DNA from: Granulicella sp. dw_53
GTDB taxonomy: Bacteria; Acidobacteriota; Terriglobia; Terriglobales; Acidobacteriaceae
Direction of reading: 5' to 3'
Length of the DNA: 64,000 nucleotides
NCBI RefSeq assembly: GCF_018449545.1
Contig: NZ_JAAVUR010000001.1
Location: 372,001-436,000, forward strand
This document shows positions 40,381-49,526 of this stretch, in pieces. Both the position numbers and the translations under genes were made by a program. Each line of letters opens with the position of its first letter. The stretch's first letter is position 1. Under the pieces are notes generated by a model that did no database searches, was not told where the DNA came from, and worked only from the letters and a program-made list of their open reading frames with translations.

Positions 40381-41667
40381 ATGAGTAGCAGAAACTTCTA
40401 CTTCGAAAAGTTTGCTAGCCTTCGTTCCTTTCCGCTCTTAGCCTTTGTCGTCGCCAGTCTTCTCGCGATAGCTTCGGTCGGCGCGCCGCAACCCCTGCAG
40501 GCCCAATCGCGGCCTCAATCCGCGCCCAACTCTCTCCACACCGCCCCCCTCAATCTGGACCCGACCGTCCATGAGGGCTACCAGCAGTTCTACATCCTCG
40601 ACTATGAAGGAGCCCTCTCCCGCTTCGAGTCCGTCCTGGCCGCCCACCCGCAAGATCCCATGGCCTCCAATTACGTTCTCATGGTCACCGTCTTTCGCGA
40701 GCTCTACCACCAGGATCTCCTCGACACCACCTACTACGCGCACGACTCCTTCCTCACCTCCAAACGCAGCGTCCTCGTCCCTCAAGCGACTCGCGACCGC
40801 ATCGAATCCCTCACCAACACCGTCTCCACCCTCTGCGATCAGCGCATCAAGGCCAACCCCGCCGATAAAGACGCCTGGTTCGCCCGCGGATACGCCCGCG
40901 GCATGCACGCCGCCTTCATCACCCTCGTCGACCACAGCTACGTCTCCGCCGCCCGCCAGGGACTCGCCGCCCGCAACGACAGCGAGCAGACCCTCAAGAT
41001 CGACCCCGACTACGCCGACGCCAAGATGGCCATCGGAATCCAGCAGTTCGCCGTCGCCAGCCTGCCCCGCCTCCTTCGCATCATGGTCGGAATCGCCGGC
41101 GTCAGCGGCAACCGCGAGAAGGGCCTCCAACTCCTCCGCGAGGCCGCCGCCCACGGCACCATCACCGCCGTCGAGTCCCGCACCACCCTCTCGCTCTTCC
41201 TCCGCCACGACGCCCGCTACGCCGAAGCTCTCGTCGTCCAGCATGGCCTCGCCTCCGAATACCCTCGCGACTACCTCTTCCGCCTCGAGGAGGCCAACCT
41301 GACCAAGGACTCCGGCAACGGCCCCGCCGCGATCGCGATCTACAAAGCCGTCCTCGCAGACGCCCGCAAGCCCGGCTACTTCATCGACCCCCGCCTCCAG
41401 ATGGCCTGGTTTGGCCTCGCCGATACCGAGCGCGGCCAAAATCAAATCCGTGACGCCGCGCAGCACTATCTCGTAGCCGCCGATCAGCCGAAGTGCAGCG
41501 ATTGGCTCCGCCGCCGCGCCCAGCTTAACGCCGGACAGATGTACGACCTGCTCCACGACCGTCCCTTGGCCATCCGGAACTACCAGCTAGCCGCAGCCGG
41601 CGGAGGAGACCAATCCCAGGCCGACGCCGCCCGCAAATATCTAAAATCCCCGTACACTGACAAATAG
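40381..41667 (+). CDS. Exported TPR-rich protein of unknown function
   Basis: The 428-residue product has a signal peptide (FPLLAFVVASLLAIASVGAP). The rest is made mostly of helical TPR-like pairs: GYQQFYILDYEGALSRFESVLAAHPQD near 60, DPDYADAKMAIGIQQFAVASLPRL near 210, and TERGQNQIRDAAQHYLVAAD near 360. TPRs mediate protein contact, so it may be a periplasmic scaffold. The gene stands alone with GAGGACAG just before the ATG. Highly GC-rich third positions give a long antisense open frame, which I treat as a shadow. Confidence 0.82.
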   Translation: MSSRNFYFEKFASLRSFPLLAFVVASLLAIASVGAPQPLQAQSRPQSAPNSLHTAPLNLDPTVHEGYQQFYILDYEGALSRFESVLAAHPQDPMASNYVLMVTVFRELYHQDLLDTTYYAHDSFLTSKRSVLVPQATRDRIESLTNTVSTLCDQRIKANPADKDAWFARGYARGMHAAFITLVDHSYVSAARQGLAARNDSEQTLKIDPDYADAKMAIGIQQFAVASLPRLLRIMVGIAGVSGNREKGLQLLREAAAHGTITAVESRTTLSLFLRHDARYAEALVVQHGLASEYPRDYLFRLEEANLTKDSGNGPAAIAIYKAVLADARKPGYFIDPRLQMAWFGLADTERGQNQIRDAAQHYLVAADQPKCSDWLRRRAQLNAGQMYDLLHDRPLAIRNYQLAAAGGGDQSQADAARKYLKSPYTDK

Positions 41668-41788
41668 TCCTCGCCAGAGCAGTGACGAAACCAGCTCAGT
41701 AAGGGAATCAGAGCAGCAAGGGAACCTTCGCCATGTCCCCGCCGTATTGTGATCCTGTGTCAAAATCAAGACACGCCGGAGAGACCTT

Positions 41789-42112
41789 ATGTTCTGCGTC
41801 AACTGCGGTCAGAAACTCGAACCCACCGCCCGCTTCTGCCCCTCCTGCGGCGCCGTCAGCGCAGCCGCTCCTGTTCCCCCTCCCAACCCGGCAGGCTATC
41901 CCCAGGCTCCACAGCTAACCCGCAGCCGCAGCCAGCGCCTCATCGCCGGAGTCTGTGGTGGCATGGCCCTTCACTACGGCTGGGATATCTCCGTCACCCG
42001 TGTCATCACCGCTCTCTTCGTCGTCCTGACCGGAGTTGGAGCTCTGGCCTACATCGCAGCCTGGGTTATCATCCCTGAAGAACCCTTGGCTCTTCCCCCA
42101 AATACCGTCTGA
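41789..42112 (+). CDS. Zinc-ribbon plus PspC-domain membrane protein
   Basis: The 107-residue product starts with a zinc ribbon (CVNCGQKLEPTARFCPSCG, four Cys), followed by a Pro-rich linker and a PspC domain (LIAGVCGGMALHYGWDISVTRVITALFVVLTGVGALAYIAAWVIIPEE) with one transmembrane hairpin. PspC domains occur in envelope-stress proteins. The ribosome binding site GGAG precedes the start. The gene is 15 bases upstream of lysA and may be co-transcribed. Confidence 0.9.
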   Translation: MFCVNCGQKLEPTARFCPSCGAVSAAAPVPPPNPAGYPQAPQLTRSRSQRLIAGVCGGMALHYGWDISVTRVITALFVVLTGVGALAYIAAWVIIPEEPLALPPNTV

Positions 42113-42127
42113 AAGAACATCTGAATC

Positions 42128-43528
42128 TTGCCGAAATCCTCGAAACGCCCCGCGAAGCCGCTCTCTCCAAAGTCCACCCTTAGCCCACGCACCGCGAAGC
42201 CCTCCTCGTCGGCAAACTCCCCCACGGCCCGCCCCTTCGCCTATCGCGACCGTACCCTCCACTGCGACGGCATCTCCCTCGCCGACGTTGCCGCCGAACA
42301 CGGCACCCCAGCGTACGTCTACTCGGCCCGCCAGATCTCCGAGCGCTTCCAGCTCTTCGAAGCCGCCTTCTCCCACGGTCCCGCCACCCGGCCCCACACC
42401 ATCTGCTACGCCGTGAAGGCTAACTCCTCGCTCGCCATCCTGCGCCTGCTCGCCCAGCAGGGAGCCGGCTTCGACATCGTCTCCGGCGGCGAACTCGAGC
42501 GCGTCCGCAAGGCCCACAAACCCGCCCTAAAAAAAGTCGTCTTCTCCGGCGTGGGCAAACAAATCTGGGAGATCGACGCCGCCCTTAAAGCCGGCATCCT
42601 CCTCTTCAACGTAGAGTCCGAGGCTGAGCTGTATCTCCTCGCCGAACGCGCCGAAGCCCTCCAGATCTGCGCTCCCTTCGCCCTCCGCGTCAACCCCGAC
42701 GTCTTCGCCGAGACCCACCCCTACATCTCCACCGGACTCCGCGAACACAAGTTCGGCATCGATATCACCTTGGCCCGCGCCATCTACCGCAAGGCGGCGA
42801 AGCTCAAGTGGCTCACCCCCGCCGGAGTCAGCGTCCACATCGGCTCCCAGATCCGCAAGGTCGATCCCTTCGCCGCAGCCCTCGCCCGGGTCGTCAGCTT
42901 GGTCAAAGACCTCAGAGCAGATGGCCACAACATCCGCTACATCGACGCCGGCGGCGGCCTCGGCATCGACTACAACGACACCCTCGAAGCCTCAGACTTC
43001 GACCCCGCCCAGCAGGTCCAAAACTACGCAGCAGCCCTCACCCAGTCTCTGGGCGACGTTGACGCCCACCTCCTCATCGAACCCGGCCGCTTCATCGTCG
43101 CCCAGGCCGGAGCCCTCCTCACCCGCGTCCTCTACGTCAAGCAGAACGGCGCCAAGACCTTCGTCATCATCGACGCCGGCATGAACGATCTCATCCGTCC
43201 CGCCCTCTACCAGGCCCATCACGAGATCCTCCCCATCCGCCAACCCCGCGCCGACGCTCCTTCCATCACGGCCGACCTCGTCGGCCCGGTCTGCGAGTCC
43301 GGCGACTTCTTCGCCCGCGACCGCGCTCTTCCCGCAGTCAAGCCCGGAGACCTCGTCCTCCTCCTAGACGCCGGAGCCTACGGCCTCTCCCTCAGCTCCA
43401 ACTACAACACCCGCACCCGCCCTCCGGAGCTCCTCATCGAGACGATCGGGAAGGGAAGTAAAGCCACCCTCATCCGCCGCCGCGAAACGCTAAAGGACTT
43501 GTTCGCACAAGAGGTCCTAAGTCGATAA
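42128..43528 (+). CDS. lysA: Diaminopimelate decarboxylase
   Basis: LysA makes lysine from meso-diaminopimelate with PLP. The 466-residue product has the PLP Lys in CYAVKANSS, the glycine loop AGGGLGIDY, EPGRFIV and the dimer-interface CESGDFFARD, all characteristic. The N-terminus (first about 38 residues) is a Ser/Pro-rich extension without family counterpart. The start is TTG at 42128; a later start is possible and would remove the extension. Confidence 0.96.
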   Translation: MPKSSKRPAKPLSPKSTLSPRTAKPSSSANSPTARPFAYRDRTLHCDGISLADVAAEHGTPAYVYSARQISERFQLFEAAFSHGPATRPHTICYAVKANSSLAILRLLAQQGAGFDIVSGGELERVRKAHKPALKKVVFSGVGKQIWEIDAALKAGILLFNVESEAELYLLAERAEALQICAPFALRVNPDVFAETHPYISTGLREHKFGIDITLARAIYRKAAKLKWLTPAGVSVHIGSQIRKVDPFAAALARVVSLVKDLRADGHNIRYIDAGGGLGIDYNDTLEASDFDPAQQVQNYAAALTQSLGDVDAHLLIEPGRFIVAQAGALLTRVLYVKQNGAKTFVIIDAGMNDLIRPALYQAHHEILPIRQPRADAPSITADLVGPVCESGDFFARDRALPAVKPGDLVLLLDAGAYGLSLSSNYNTRTRPPELLIETIGKGSKATLIRRRETLKDLFAQEVLSR

Positions 43529-43534
43529 TTACGC

Positions 43535-43556
43535 AAACAATAAGAATTTATTGTTT
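43535..43556 (+). terminator. AT-rich hairpin after lysA
   Basis: AAACAATAA pairs with TTATTGTTT around a GAAT loop, just after the lysA stop. The stem is nearly all A-T, so termination strength is doubtful. Confidence 0.4.
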
Positions 43557-43606
43557 ATGCGCTGGGTTAGCACTGGATCATTACGAATAAACCACCAACC
43601 TACCCC

Positions 43607-43612
43607 TACAAT
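43607..43612 (+). promoter_or_regulatory. -10-like box 6 bases before the DUF4440 gene
   Basis: TACAAT ends 6 bases before the ATG at 43619. No ribosome binding site is visible, suggesting a leaderless transcript. Confidence 0.4.
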
Positions 43613-43618
43613 CGCACC

Positions 43619-44044
43619 ATGGGAAGCAATCCGGTCTTCACTCGTATCGCCCCTGAGCTTCTGTCGACACTCGAGGAACTTCGCCAGCGGGAGCCAATCT
43701 TTCACACGCCAGAGTTCGGTACTTCAGCCGCCGACTTCGAGCAGACCTTGGCACCGGACTACTGGGAAGTCGGCGCATCCGGAAGGCGTTACAGCAGAGA
43801 CTTCATTCTTGGTGATCTCTACAGCACCCCGCCGGCATCTGCCTCGTCATTGGGTTGGGAGAGCTGGGACCACGCCCTACGCCGTCTTGGCCCTGACACC
43901 TACCTCATCACTTACGTCCTCCGGCAGGAAGATCGCCTCACCCGCCGAGCCACAATCTGGCAGAGTGCTCCAGAGGGCTGGCTTATTCTCTACCATCAAG
44001 GAACGACCGTCTCTGTCGAAGAGGACGATGTCGTTCCTTCCTGA
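43619..44044 (+). CDS. DUF4440/SnoaL-like protein
   Basis: The 141-residue product has a small NTF2-like domain (LEELRQREPIFHTPEFG, DYWEVGASGRRYSRDFILGD, then WRATIW-like ATIWQSAPEGWLILYHQGT), of the type found in DUF4440 proteins. It has no signal peptide. Such domains often occur in small enzymes or in accessory proteins to kinases; its partner is unknown. The start is chosen for the domain and the TACAAT box. Confidence 0.85.
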   Translation: MGSNPVFTRIAPELLSTLEELRQREPIFHTPEFGTSAADFEQTLAPDYWEVGASGRRYSRDFILGDLYSTPPASASSLGWESWDHALRRLGPDTYLITYVLRQEDRLTRRATIWQSAPEGWLILYHQGTTVSVEEDDVVPS

Positions 44045-44167
44045 CGGATCTTGGTCGTTTCACCGCTGACTCCCTCCTGTAAGTTGACCTTCTCTGCGTG
44101 CTAAAATCCATAGGTTGCAGAGTCAGGAGTTCACTCCTGTCGCTGCCAGATCAAATCGAGGTATTCC

Positions 44168-44914
44168 ATGTCCGGCCATTCAAAATGGGCCACAATCAAG
44201 CATAAAAAGGGCGCGCTTGACGCCAAACGTGGCAAGATCTTCACTCGCCTCATCAAGGAAATCACCATCGCCGCCAAACAGGGCGGAGGCGATCCCGACG
44301 GGAACCCACGTCTACGCGGAGCCATCGCCGCAGCCAAGGCTGAGAACATGCCGGCGGATAACATCAAGCGCGCCATTCAGCGCGGTACTGGCGAGCTCGA
44401 AGGCGTCTCCTACGAGGAGATCACCTACGAGGGCTACGGCCCCGGCGGCGTAGCCGTCATCGTAGATGTCCTCACCGACAACAAGAATCGCGCCGTTAGC
44501 GAAGTCCGTCACGCCTTCTCTAAGAACGGCGGAAACCTCGGTGCCGAGGGCGCCGTCGCCTGGATGTTCACCAAGAAGGGCGTCATCGCCATCGACAAGT
44601 CGATCAACGAAGATAAGCTCACCGAGGTCGTCCTCGAAGCGGGCGCCGACGATCTGAGCGATGAAGGCGAACACTGGGAGGTCCTCTGCGACCCCAAGCA
44701 GTTCGAGGCCGTAACCGAAGCCCTGAAAGCTGCCGGAATCAAGCCGGAACACGCCGAAGTCACCATGATCGCCTCGACCTACACCAAGCTGGAAGGCTCC
44801 CAGGCGAACGGGATGATCCGCCTCCTCGAAGTGCTCGAAGATCTGGATGACACCCAGAACGTCTACTCCAACTTCAACATGGACGAAGCCGCGATGGCTG
44901 CCGCCGGCCACTAG
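44168..44914 (+). CDS. yebC: YebC/PmpR-family regulatory protein
   Basis: The 248-residue product opens with [23 protein letters not shown] and continues through the [19 protein letters not shown] and KGVIAID blocks of the YebC/TACO1 family, normal length about 245. Members bind DNA or ease ribosome stalling at proline stretches. The ribosome binding site GAGG precedes ATG 44168. A strong terminator follows. No ruvC is next to it, as in many other bacteria. Confidence 0.97.
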   Translation: MSGHSKWATIKHKKGALDAKRGKIFTRLIKEITIAAKQGGGDPDGNPRLRGAIAAAKAENMPADNIKRAIQRGTGELEGVSYEEITYEGYGPGGVAVIVDVLTDNKNRAVSEVRHAFSKNGGNLGAEGAVAWMFTKKGVIAIDKSINEDKLTEVVLEAGADDLSDEGEHWEVLCDPKQFEAVTEALKAAGIKPEHAEVTMIASTYTKLEGSQANGMIRLLEVLEDLDDTQNVYSNFNMDEAAMAAAGH

Positions 44915-44936
44915 CCTCGAGGTTCCATCCCCGTTC

Positions 44937-44970
44937 ACGCCCTGGCCCAAGGCCGGGGCGTGCCCATTTT
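44937..44970 (+). terminator. Terminator after yebC
   Basis: ACGCCCTGGCC pairs with GGCCGGGGCGT (one wobble) around a 3-base loop and is followed by GCCCATTTT. Confidence 0.8.
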
Positions 44971-45038
44971 GAACTCGGGATCGGCAGAGGGACGAGACAG
45001 ATCATCTAACCGATGGGTCGGCCAAATGGGAAAAATCT

Positions 45039-45319
45039 TGTCAAGCCCTCCAACCGCCTTTCGCGCTTGGAAAATCTCCGTAAACTAAATAAATAAAGCG
45101 ACTTAAGCCGACAATAAATCTTCCGGGCAAGTGGCATTTTCCCCCTTCGATCCAGATACAATTAAAGAAGAGATTAAAACGAAGAAATGAGAGGAGACAA
45201 AACCTCCTCCAGGGATCTCGTGAAAAATCAACGATTTACCTTGGACGGTGAGCTTGCGCCACAGTCCAAGGCTAATCGTCTTAGAATGAGTAATTTAACG
45301 CAAAAACCCGGGGGGAGGG
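45039..45319 (+). repeat. Dispersed intergenic element, copy B
   Basis: This copy starts with TGTCAAGCCC, has an AGTGGCA-like block at 45129, an AT-rich stretch with ACAATTAAAGAAGAGAT at about 45155, and ends with ACGCAAAAACCCGGGGGGAGGG (the G-run is 45310-45319). The middle is more diverged than in A and C. It lies directly in the 5' region of the PagL-like gene, 38 bases before its start. Confidence 0.6.
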
Positions 45320-45357
45320 ATCCCCTGGACCTAGAGCTTAGAAACAAGGAGTTGTCA

Positions 45358-46116
45358 GTGACATCATCGATCCGGAGCAAGGGAGCCTCAACTCTCCGAG
45401 CTCTCTGCCTCGCCCTGGTAGCAGTCTGCCCCACAGTACTCACCGCGCAACAGTCAGTAAATCTCGGCCTCTCCCCAGTTCAGACCGCCTCGACCCACCA
45501 ACCGTGGGAGTTCGGAGTCCTCGTCCAGGGCGGTAAAGGCTTCACCGACAACCGCGACGACTTCAAGTTCATCATGGCCGGAGTCCACGCCGGCAAAGTT
45601 CTCACCAACAACTTCGGCCCCGGTCTACTGCACGGCAACTTCGAGTACGCTGTAGAAGCCTTCCCCTTCTGGCAGTCCTACACTCCGAAGTTCCAGCGCG
45701 CCAGCTGCGTCGCCGTACCCAACTCCGCCTCGATCTCCTGTACCCCGCTCTACACCGTCGGCGGCACCTTCACCGGCGTCTCCGTCACCCCCATCATCGT
45801 CCGCTGGAACTTCGCCGGAACCCGCCGGTTCTCCCCTTGGGTACAGGCCGCGGGCGGCGTCCTCTGGACGAACCACAAGTACCCAGCCTTCGGCTCCCCC
45901 ATCCTCAATCTGGGTAACGATGGTCCTAACACCGACGCTAGCGTCTGGAACTTCACCCCCCAGGGCGGCGTAGGCGTCCACTACTTCATCCGCCCCCGCC
46001 GCTCCATCGATCTGAGCGCCAACGGAGTCCACATCTCCAGCGCCAGCCTGGGCGACAAAAATCCCGGCGTCAACGCCAGCGTTCAGTTCTCCCTCGGCTA
46101 CACCTGGTGGAAGTAA
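45358..46116 (+). CDS. PagL-like lipid A 3-O-deacylase family barrel
   Basis: The 252-residue product has a signal peptide ending near AQQ (LALVAVCPTVLTAQ) and then an 8-strand barrel with the PagL features: WEFGVLVQGGKGFTDN, GVHISSASLGDKNPGVNA with His225 and Ser227 of the H-x-S catalytic motif, and a C-terminal aromatic strand. PagL-type enzymes remove the 3-O-acyl chain of lipid A. I chose GTG 45358 because AAGGAG lies 6 bases upstream; the frame is open further upstream within the repeat element. The Glu of the triad is not certain. Loops before the last strands are longer than in the best known PagL. Confidence 0.78.
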   Translation: MTSSIRSKGASTLRALCLALVAVCPTVLTAQQSVNLGLSPVQTASTHQPWEFGVLVQGGKGFTDNRDDFKFIMAGVHAGKVLTNNFGPGLLHGNFEYAVEAFPFWQSYTPKFQRASCVAVPNSASISCTPLYTVGGTFTGVSVTPIIVRWNFAGTRRFSPWVQAAGGVLWTNHKYPAFGSPILNLGNDGPNTDASVWNFTPQGGVGVHYFIRPRRSIDLSANGVHISSASLGDKNPGVNASVQFSLGYTWWK

Positions 46117-46123
46117 CTCAGGA

Positions 46124-47080
46124 ATGAATCCAGAAGCCATCATCGAGTGCGTACCAAACTTTTCGGAGGGAACCGATCCAGACAAGGTGCAGAAGATCGT
46201 CGCCGCCATGCAGCTTGAAGGCGTCAATCTCCTGGATTGGTCACTCGACCCCGCCCACAACCGCTCCGTCGTCACGATCGCAGGAAGTCCCGCTGCGGTC
46301 GTGGAAGCCGCAGTCTGTGCCGTAGGCAAAGCCGCGGAGCTGATCGACCTCACCCGCCAGACCGGAGTTCATCCGCGCATCGGAGCCGCCGACGTCGTCC
46401 CCTTCGTCCCCGTCAGCGGTATCTCCCTCGCGGAATGCGCCATGCTGGCCCGTCAGGCCGGTCTGCAGATGTGGCGTCGCTTCGGCGTCCCGGTCTACTT
46501 CTACGGAGCCGCTGCCGCCCGTCCCGACCGCGTCCAGCTAGAGGACGTCCGCCGCGGCCAGTTTGAGGGTCTGCGCGAAGCAGCCCTCCGCGACACAGCG
46601 CGCCGTCCCGACGTTGGTGGCCCCCAGCTTCACCCCACCGCAGGCGCCAGCGCGGTAGGTGCCCGCAGCTTTCTCATCGCCTATAACATCTATCTGGCTG
46701 CCGATTCGATTACAAATCTCTCAGAGAACGGACTGCCCGACGTCTCGGTCGCCCGCTCCATCGCCCGCGAAATACGTGCCTCAAGCGGTGGCATGAAGGG
46801 GATTAAGGCAATGGGTGTCCTGGCGCAGGGACGAGCCCAGGTAAGTATGAATATCACCGATTTTCGTCTTACCTCCATGCGCGAGGTCCACGCCGCTGTG
46901 GCAGCTCTAGCCCGCCGCTACGGTGTCCGCGTCTCGGACGGAGAGTTAATCGGGCTGATTCCTGAAGCAGCCCATGAGCCGGATTCTGATTGGTTACGTC
47001 AAATCCCTGGGTTCGATCCGGCCGATAAGGTACTAGAACGAAGGCTTCATTCGCCTATGGCTTGGCCTAAGTCCTCGTAA
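46124..47080 (+). CDS. ftcD: Glutamate formiminotransferase-like protein
   Basis: The 318-residue product begins IIECVPNFSEGTDPDKVQKIV and has HNRSVVTIAG, HPRIGAADVVPFVPV, RRGQFEGL and the NLSENGLPDVSVARSIARE blocks of the FTCD N-terminal domain family. The enzyme moves a formimino group from formiminoglutamate to tetrahydrofolate in histidine breakdown. No histidine degradation genes (hutH, hutU) lie nearby. The start 7 bases after the PagL stop is close, so the two may share a transcript; the ribosome binding site (AGGA) is very near the ATG. Confidence 0.92.
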   Translation: MNPEAIIECVPNFSEGTDPDKVQKIVAAMQLEGVNLLDWSLDPAHNRSVVTIAGSPAAVVEAAVCAVGKAAELIDLTRQTGVHPRIGAADVVPFVPVSGISLAECAMLARQAGLQMWRRFGVPVYFYGAAAARPDRVQLEDVRRGQFEGLREAALRDTARRPDVGGPQLHPTAGASAVGARSFLIAYNIYLAADSITNLSENGLPDVSVARSIAREIRASSGGMKGIKAMGVLAQGRAQVSMNITDFRLTSMREVHAAVAALARRYGVRVSDGELIGLIPEAAHEPDSDWLRQIPGFDPADKVLERRLHSPMAWPKSS

Positions 47081-47196
47081 GTTACAAAGGTCTTATCTTC
47101 CGAAGACTCAAGTGGAACGAAAGTTGTATCGCCCACGCAGTTGTTATTGAATATTCTTCATGGAAGAGTAGTGTTGACTAAGGTAGGAAACAAACT

Positions 47197-48156
47197 ATGA
47201 AAATTACTCTTCAAAGATTCAGTACCCTCGCCTTCGCCATCGTCGCCACGATGGCTCCTTCAGCCTTCGCCGCGCAGCTCAGCAGCGACGGGAAATCGGC
47301 CATTCCGCGCGATGTACAGCAACTCATCGTCGTCGACTATCGCGCCATGCAGAACTCGTCTGCCGCGATGGAGCTGAAAGACCGTGTTCTTCCTCCCGAA
47401 CTGAAACGCCTGGAGACAGCGATGAAGAGCTCTGGCCTCAAGGTCGATCAAGACGCCGACACGCTGGCCTTCGCGGCCTTCCACGTCCTGAGTGGTGGAG
47501 ATGGAACCAGAATCGTAGGAGTTGCCCAGGGACAGTTCCACACCCGCGAAGTGCTCGCCAACTTCACCAAGCAGAAGACGAAGCCCATCGTGGTTCGCAA
47601 CAATAGTATCTATCCCATGGGCGCGGCTGGTATGAGCGTGGTGTTCCTCAATCAGACCACGATCGTCTTCGGCGACCGCGACGCGGTAAAGGCCGCCCTC
47701 GATTCACGCGACGGTCTGACCCCAAGCTTCCTCGCCAACGGAGACATGGTCAACGAGATGGCAGTAGTCGACTCAAAGACCGTCTGGAGCCTGCTTGACC
47801 AGAAAGGCACCCAGACCATGATGAAGGGCGTTCTCGGCGACGCCGCCCAGCTCGCGGACTATGACACGGTTCGGAATCGCATGAAGAGTTCCCGGTACAC
47901 CATGGACTTCGGGAACGGCGTGAAATTCGACATGGCTGTCGTCATGTCAGATACCATCACCGCCGCCACCGCCGCGACCCTCATGAAGGGCGTCTCCCTG
48001 ATGAAGAAGACCGCCGGTACCCCACTCGAAAAGTCGGCCTTGGATCAGACCACGATCGACTCCAATGCTGGCACCCTGACTGTCTCTTATAGCTCTTCTA
48101 ACGACCAGTTTGCCACGCTGCTTAGTTCGCCCCTCTTCCAGTCGGTTGTGAGGTAA
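47197..48156 (+). CDS. Secreted protein of unknown function
   Basis: The 319-residue product has a signal peptide (LAFAIVATMAPSAFAAQ) and a mixed alpha/beta body without recognised motif. The middle has FTKQKTKPIVVRNNSIYPMGAAGMSV, FGDRDAVKAALDSRDG and a threonine-rich end. It resembles uncharacterised acidobacterial exported proteins only in style. AGGAAA precedes the ATG. The gene is single, closed by a 15-bp perfect hairpin. Function unknown. Confidence 0.8.
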   Translation: MKITLQRFSTLAFAIVATMAPSAFAAQLSSDGKSAIPRDVQQLIVVDYRAMQNSSAAMELKDRVLPPELKRLETAMKSSGLKVDQDADTLAFAAFHVLSGGDGTRIVGVAQGQFHTREVLANFTKQKTKPIVVRNNSIYPMGAAGMSVVFLNQTTIVFGDRDAVKAALDSRDGLTPSFLANGDMVNEMAVVDSKTVWSLLDQKGTQTMMKGVLGDAAQLADYDTVRNRMKSSRYTMDFGNGVKFDMAVVMSDTITAATAATLMKGVSLMKKTAGTPLEKSALDQTTIDSNAGTLTVSYSSSNDQFATLLSSPLFQSVVR

Positions 48157-48165
48157 TTGACTTAC

Positions 48166-48200
48166 AGGTTGCATCTCTGGAAAGTCCAGAGATGCAACCT
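48166..48200. terminator. Bidirectional hairpin between converging genes
   Basis: A perfect 15-bp stem (48166-48180 with 48186-48200, 5-base loop AAAGT) lies between the stop of the plus-strand gene (48156) and the stop of the minus-strand receiver (48202). Confidence 0.85.
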
Positions 48201-48201
48201 G

Positions 48202-48645
48202 CTAGGCAGAGCGTAACAACGGCAAGACACGTTCCTTCACCTGGTCACCTGTGAACGGCTTGCAGATGAATCCCTTGGCATCTGCGGCAATGGCATCCAT
48301 CACAAAGGCCTTGCTGCCCTCCGTAGTGATCATCACTGCTGGCACTCCCTCCGCCAATCCTTCCGCCTTCCTCTGCTTCAAAAACTGGATTCCATCCATC
48401 ACCGGCATATTGATATCGCTAAAGATGATATCGAGCCGTAAGGAAGATCCAGCTTCTGTCCTCAAGATCTCTAGCGCCTCTTCTCCGTTGGAAGCATGTA
48501 ACACCTCAGAGAGATCAAGCCCTGCCTGGCGCAAAGCCCTCTCAATCACCTTCCGCATCACCGCTGAATCGTCGACAATCAGTGCCCGCACAGTTCCTCC
48601 CGTCCTTCGTCCTACATCAGACTCTATCGGCGCAGACTGCAACAT
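48202..48645 (-). CDS. cheY: CheY-like response regulator
   Basis: The product from ATG 48645 is 147 residues with one receiver domain: LIVDDSA, phosphoacceptor in IIFSDINMPVMDG, Thr-Thr in VMITTEG and Lys in CKPF. It matches CheY in spacing and contains no output domain. It faces the flagellar flgF gene head to head, so it may signal to the motor. A 20-residue N-terminal extension before the domain is unusual. AGGGG is about 10 bases upstream of the ATG. Confidence 0.88.
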   Translation of the reverse strand: MLQSAPIESDVGRRTGGTVRALIVDDSAVMRKVIERALRQAGLDLSEVLHASNGEEALEILRTEAGSSLRLDIIFSDINMPVMDGIQFLKQRKAEGLAEGVPAVMITTEGSKAFVMDAIAADAKGFICKPFTGDQVKERVLPLLRSA

Positions 48646-48724
48646 CTTGAGCGTACCCCTTCCATAAGAAAGCACTAAGAACTCCGCTGACGATCGCGGC
48701 CATTCGCTTGCATTGACCCGGTAC

Positions 48725-49483
48725 ATGGACAGCGGACTCTATGCAGCCTATACAGCTTTGATGGCACGCACCCAGGCTCTGGACACAGCGGCCAACAACC
48801 TGGCGAACGTTGGAACCGTAGGTTTCCGCGCGCAGCGTGACTACTTTCGTGGCGCCCTCGTAGACGGGGGTGGGCAGAATTCACCACCCTCATCCCAGGT
48901 AGGTGGCACCGTCAATGGCTTCGGTGTTTTGGGTGGAAACGTCCTGAATCTCAGCCAGGGAGAGCTATCCGCAACAGGGAACCCGCTGGACGTCGCTCTT
49001 CACGGGCAGGGCTTCTTCGCCATACAAACCCCTACAAAGACTCTCTACACGCGAAACGGGTCCTTCTCTCGCTCATCCACCGGCGTTCTTCAAACCGCCC
49101 AGGGCGAACCTGTCCTTGACGTTCAAGGCAAGAGCATCACGATACCAACAGGAACGGTTCATATCGCCTCCGACGGAAATATCTCTGTGGCTACAACTCA
49201 GGGCAACGCCATCGTAGGCCAGATTGGCGTCTTCGATTTTCCAGATAGAGGACAGTTGCATACGGAGAGCGGCGGCAGGGTATCCGCGGACTCGATCGAT
49301 CAGCGCAAAGCCGTCAACGCGGCGCTTCAACAAGGATCTTTAGAAGAAGCAAACGAAGATGCGGTCCATGGCACCATGCAACTGGTTCTGGTGCAGCGCC
49401 AGGCGGAGATGATGCAAAAAGCGCTCAGCGTCTTCAGCAATGATCTGGATAAAACCGCCGCAGAAGAACTATCGAGAGTCTGA
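48725..49483 (+). CDS. flgF: Flagellar basal-body rod protein FlgF
   Basis: The 252-residue product has the N-terminal rod motif YTALMARTQALDTAANNLANVGTVGFRAQR and the FlgG/FlgF core (GVLGGNVLNLSQGELSATGNPLDVALHGQGFFAI), ending with the helical segment VLVQRQAEMMQKALS. FlgF is the proximal part of the rod. ATG 48725 is chosen; TTG 48713 is 4 codons upstream. No ribosome binding site is visible. It is the first of a run of rod and ring genes. Confidence 0.92.
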   Translation: MDSGLYAAYTALMARTQALDTAANNLANVGTVGFRAQRDYFRGALVDGGGQNSPPSSQVGGTVNGFGVLGGNVLNLSQGELSATGNPLDVALHGQGFFAIQTPTKTLYTRNGSFSRSSTGVLQTAQGEPVLDVQGKSITIPTGTVHIASDGNISVATTQGNAIVGQIGVFDFPDRGQLHTESGGRVSADSIDQRKAVNAALQQGSLEEANEDAVHGTMQLVLVQRQAEMMQKALSVFSNDLDKTAAEELSRV

Positions 49484-49526
49484 TGTTATTCGACTCGCGT
49501 CTTAGCAATTTATTTATGGAGGCAAT

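Noticed and set aside
40438..41556. 372-codon minus-strand frame across the TPR gene
   Set aside because: It is an antisense shadow of a GC-rich gene with a signal peptide and TPR pattern on the plus strand.
48697..48712. Sigma-54 promoter before flgF (GGC-N8-TTGCA)
   Set aside because: The -24/-12 spacing fits but the start site would fall on the flgF ATG, and several consensus bases are missing. It may be chance.
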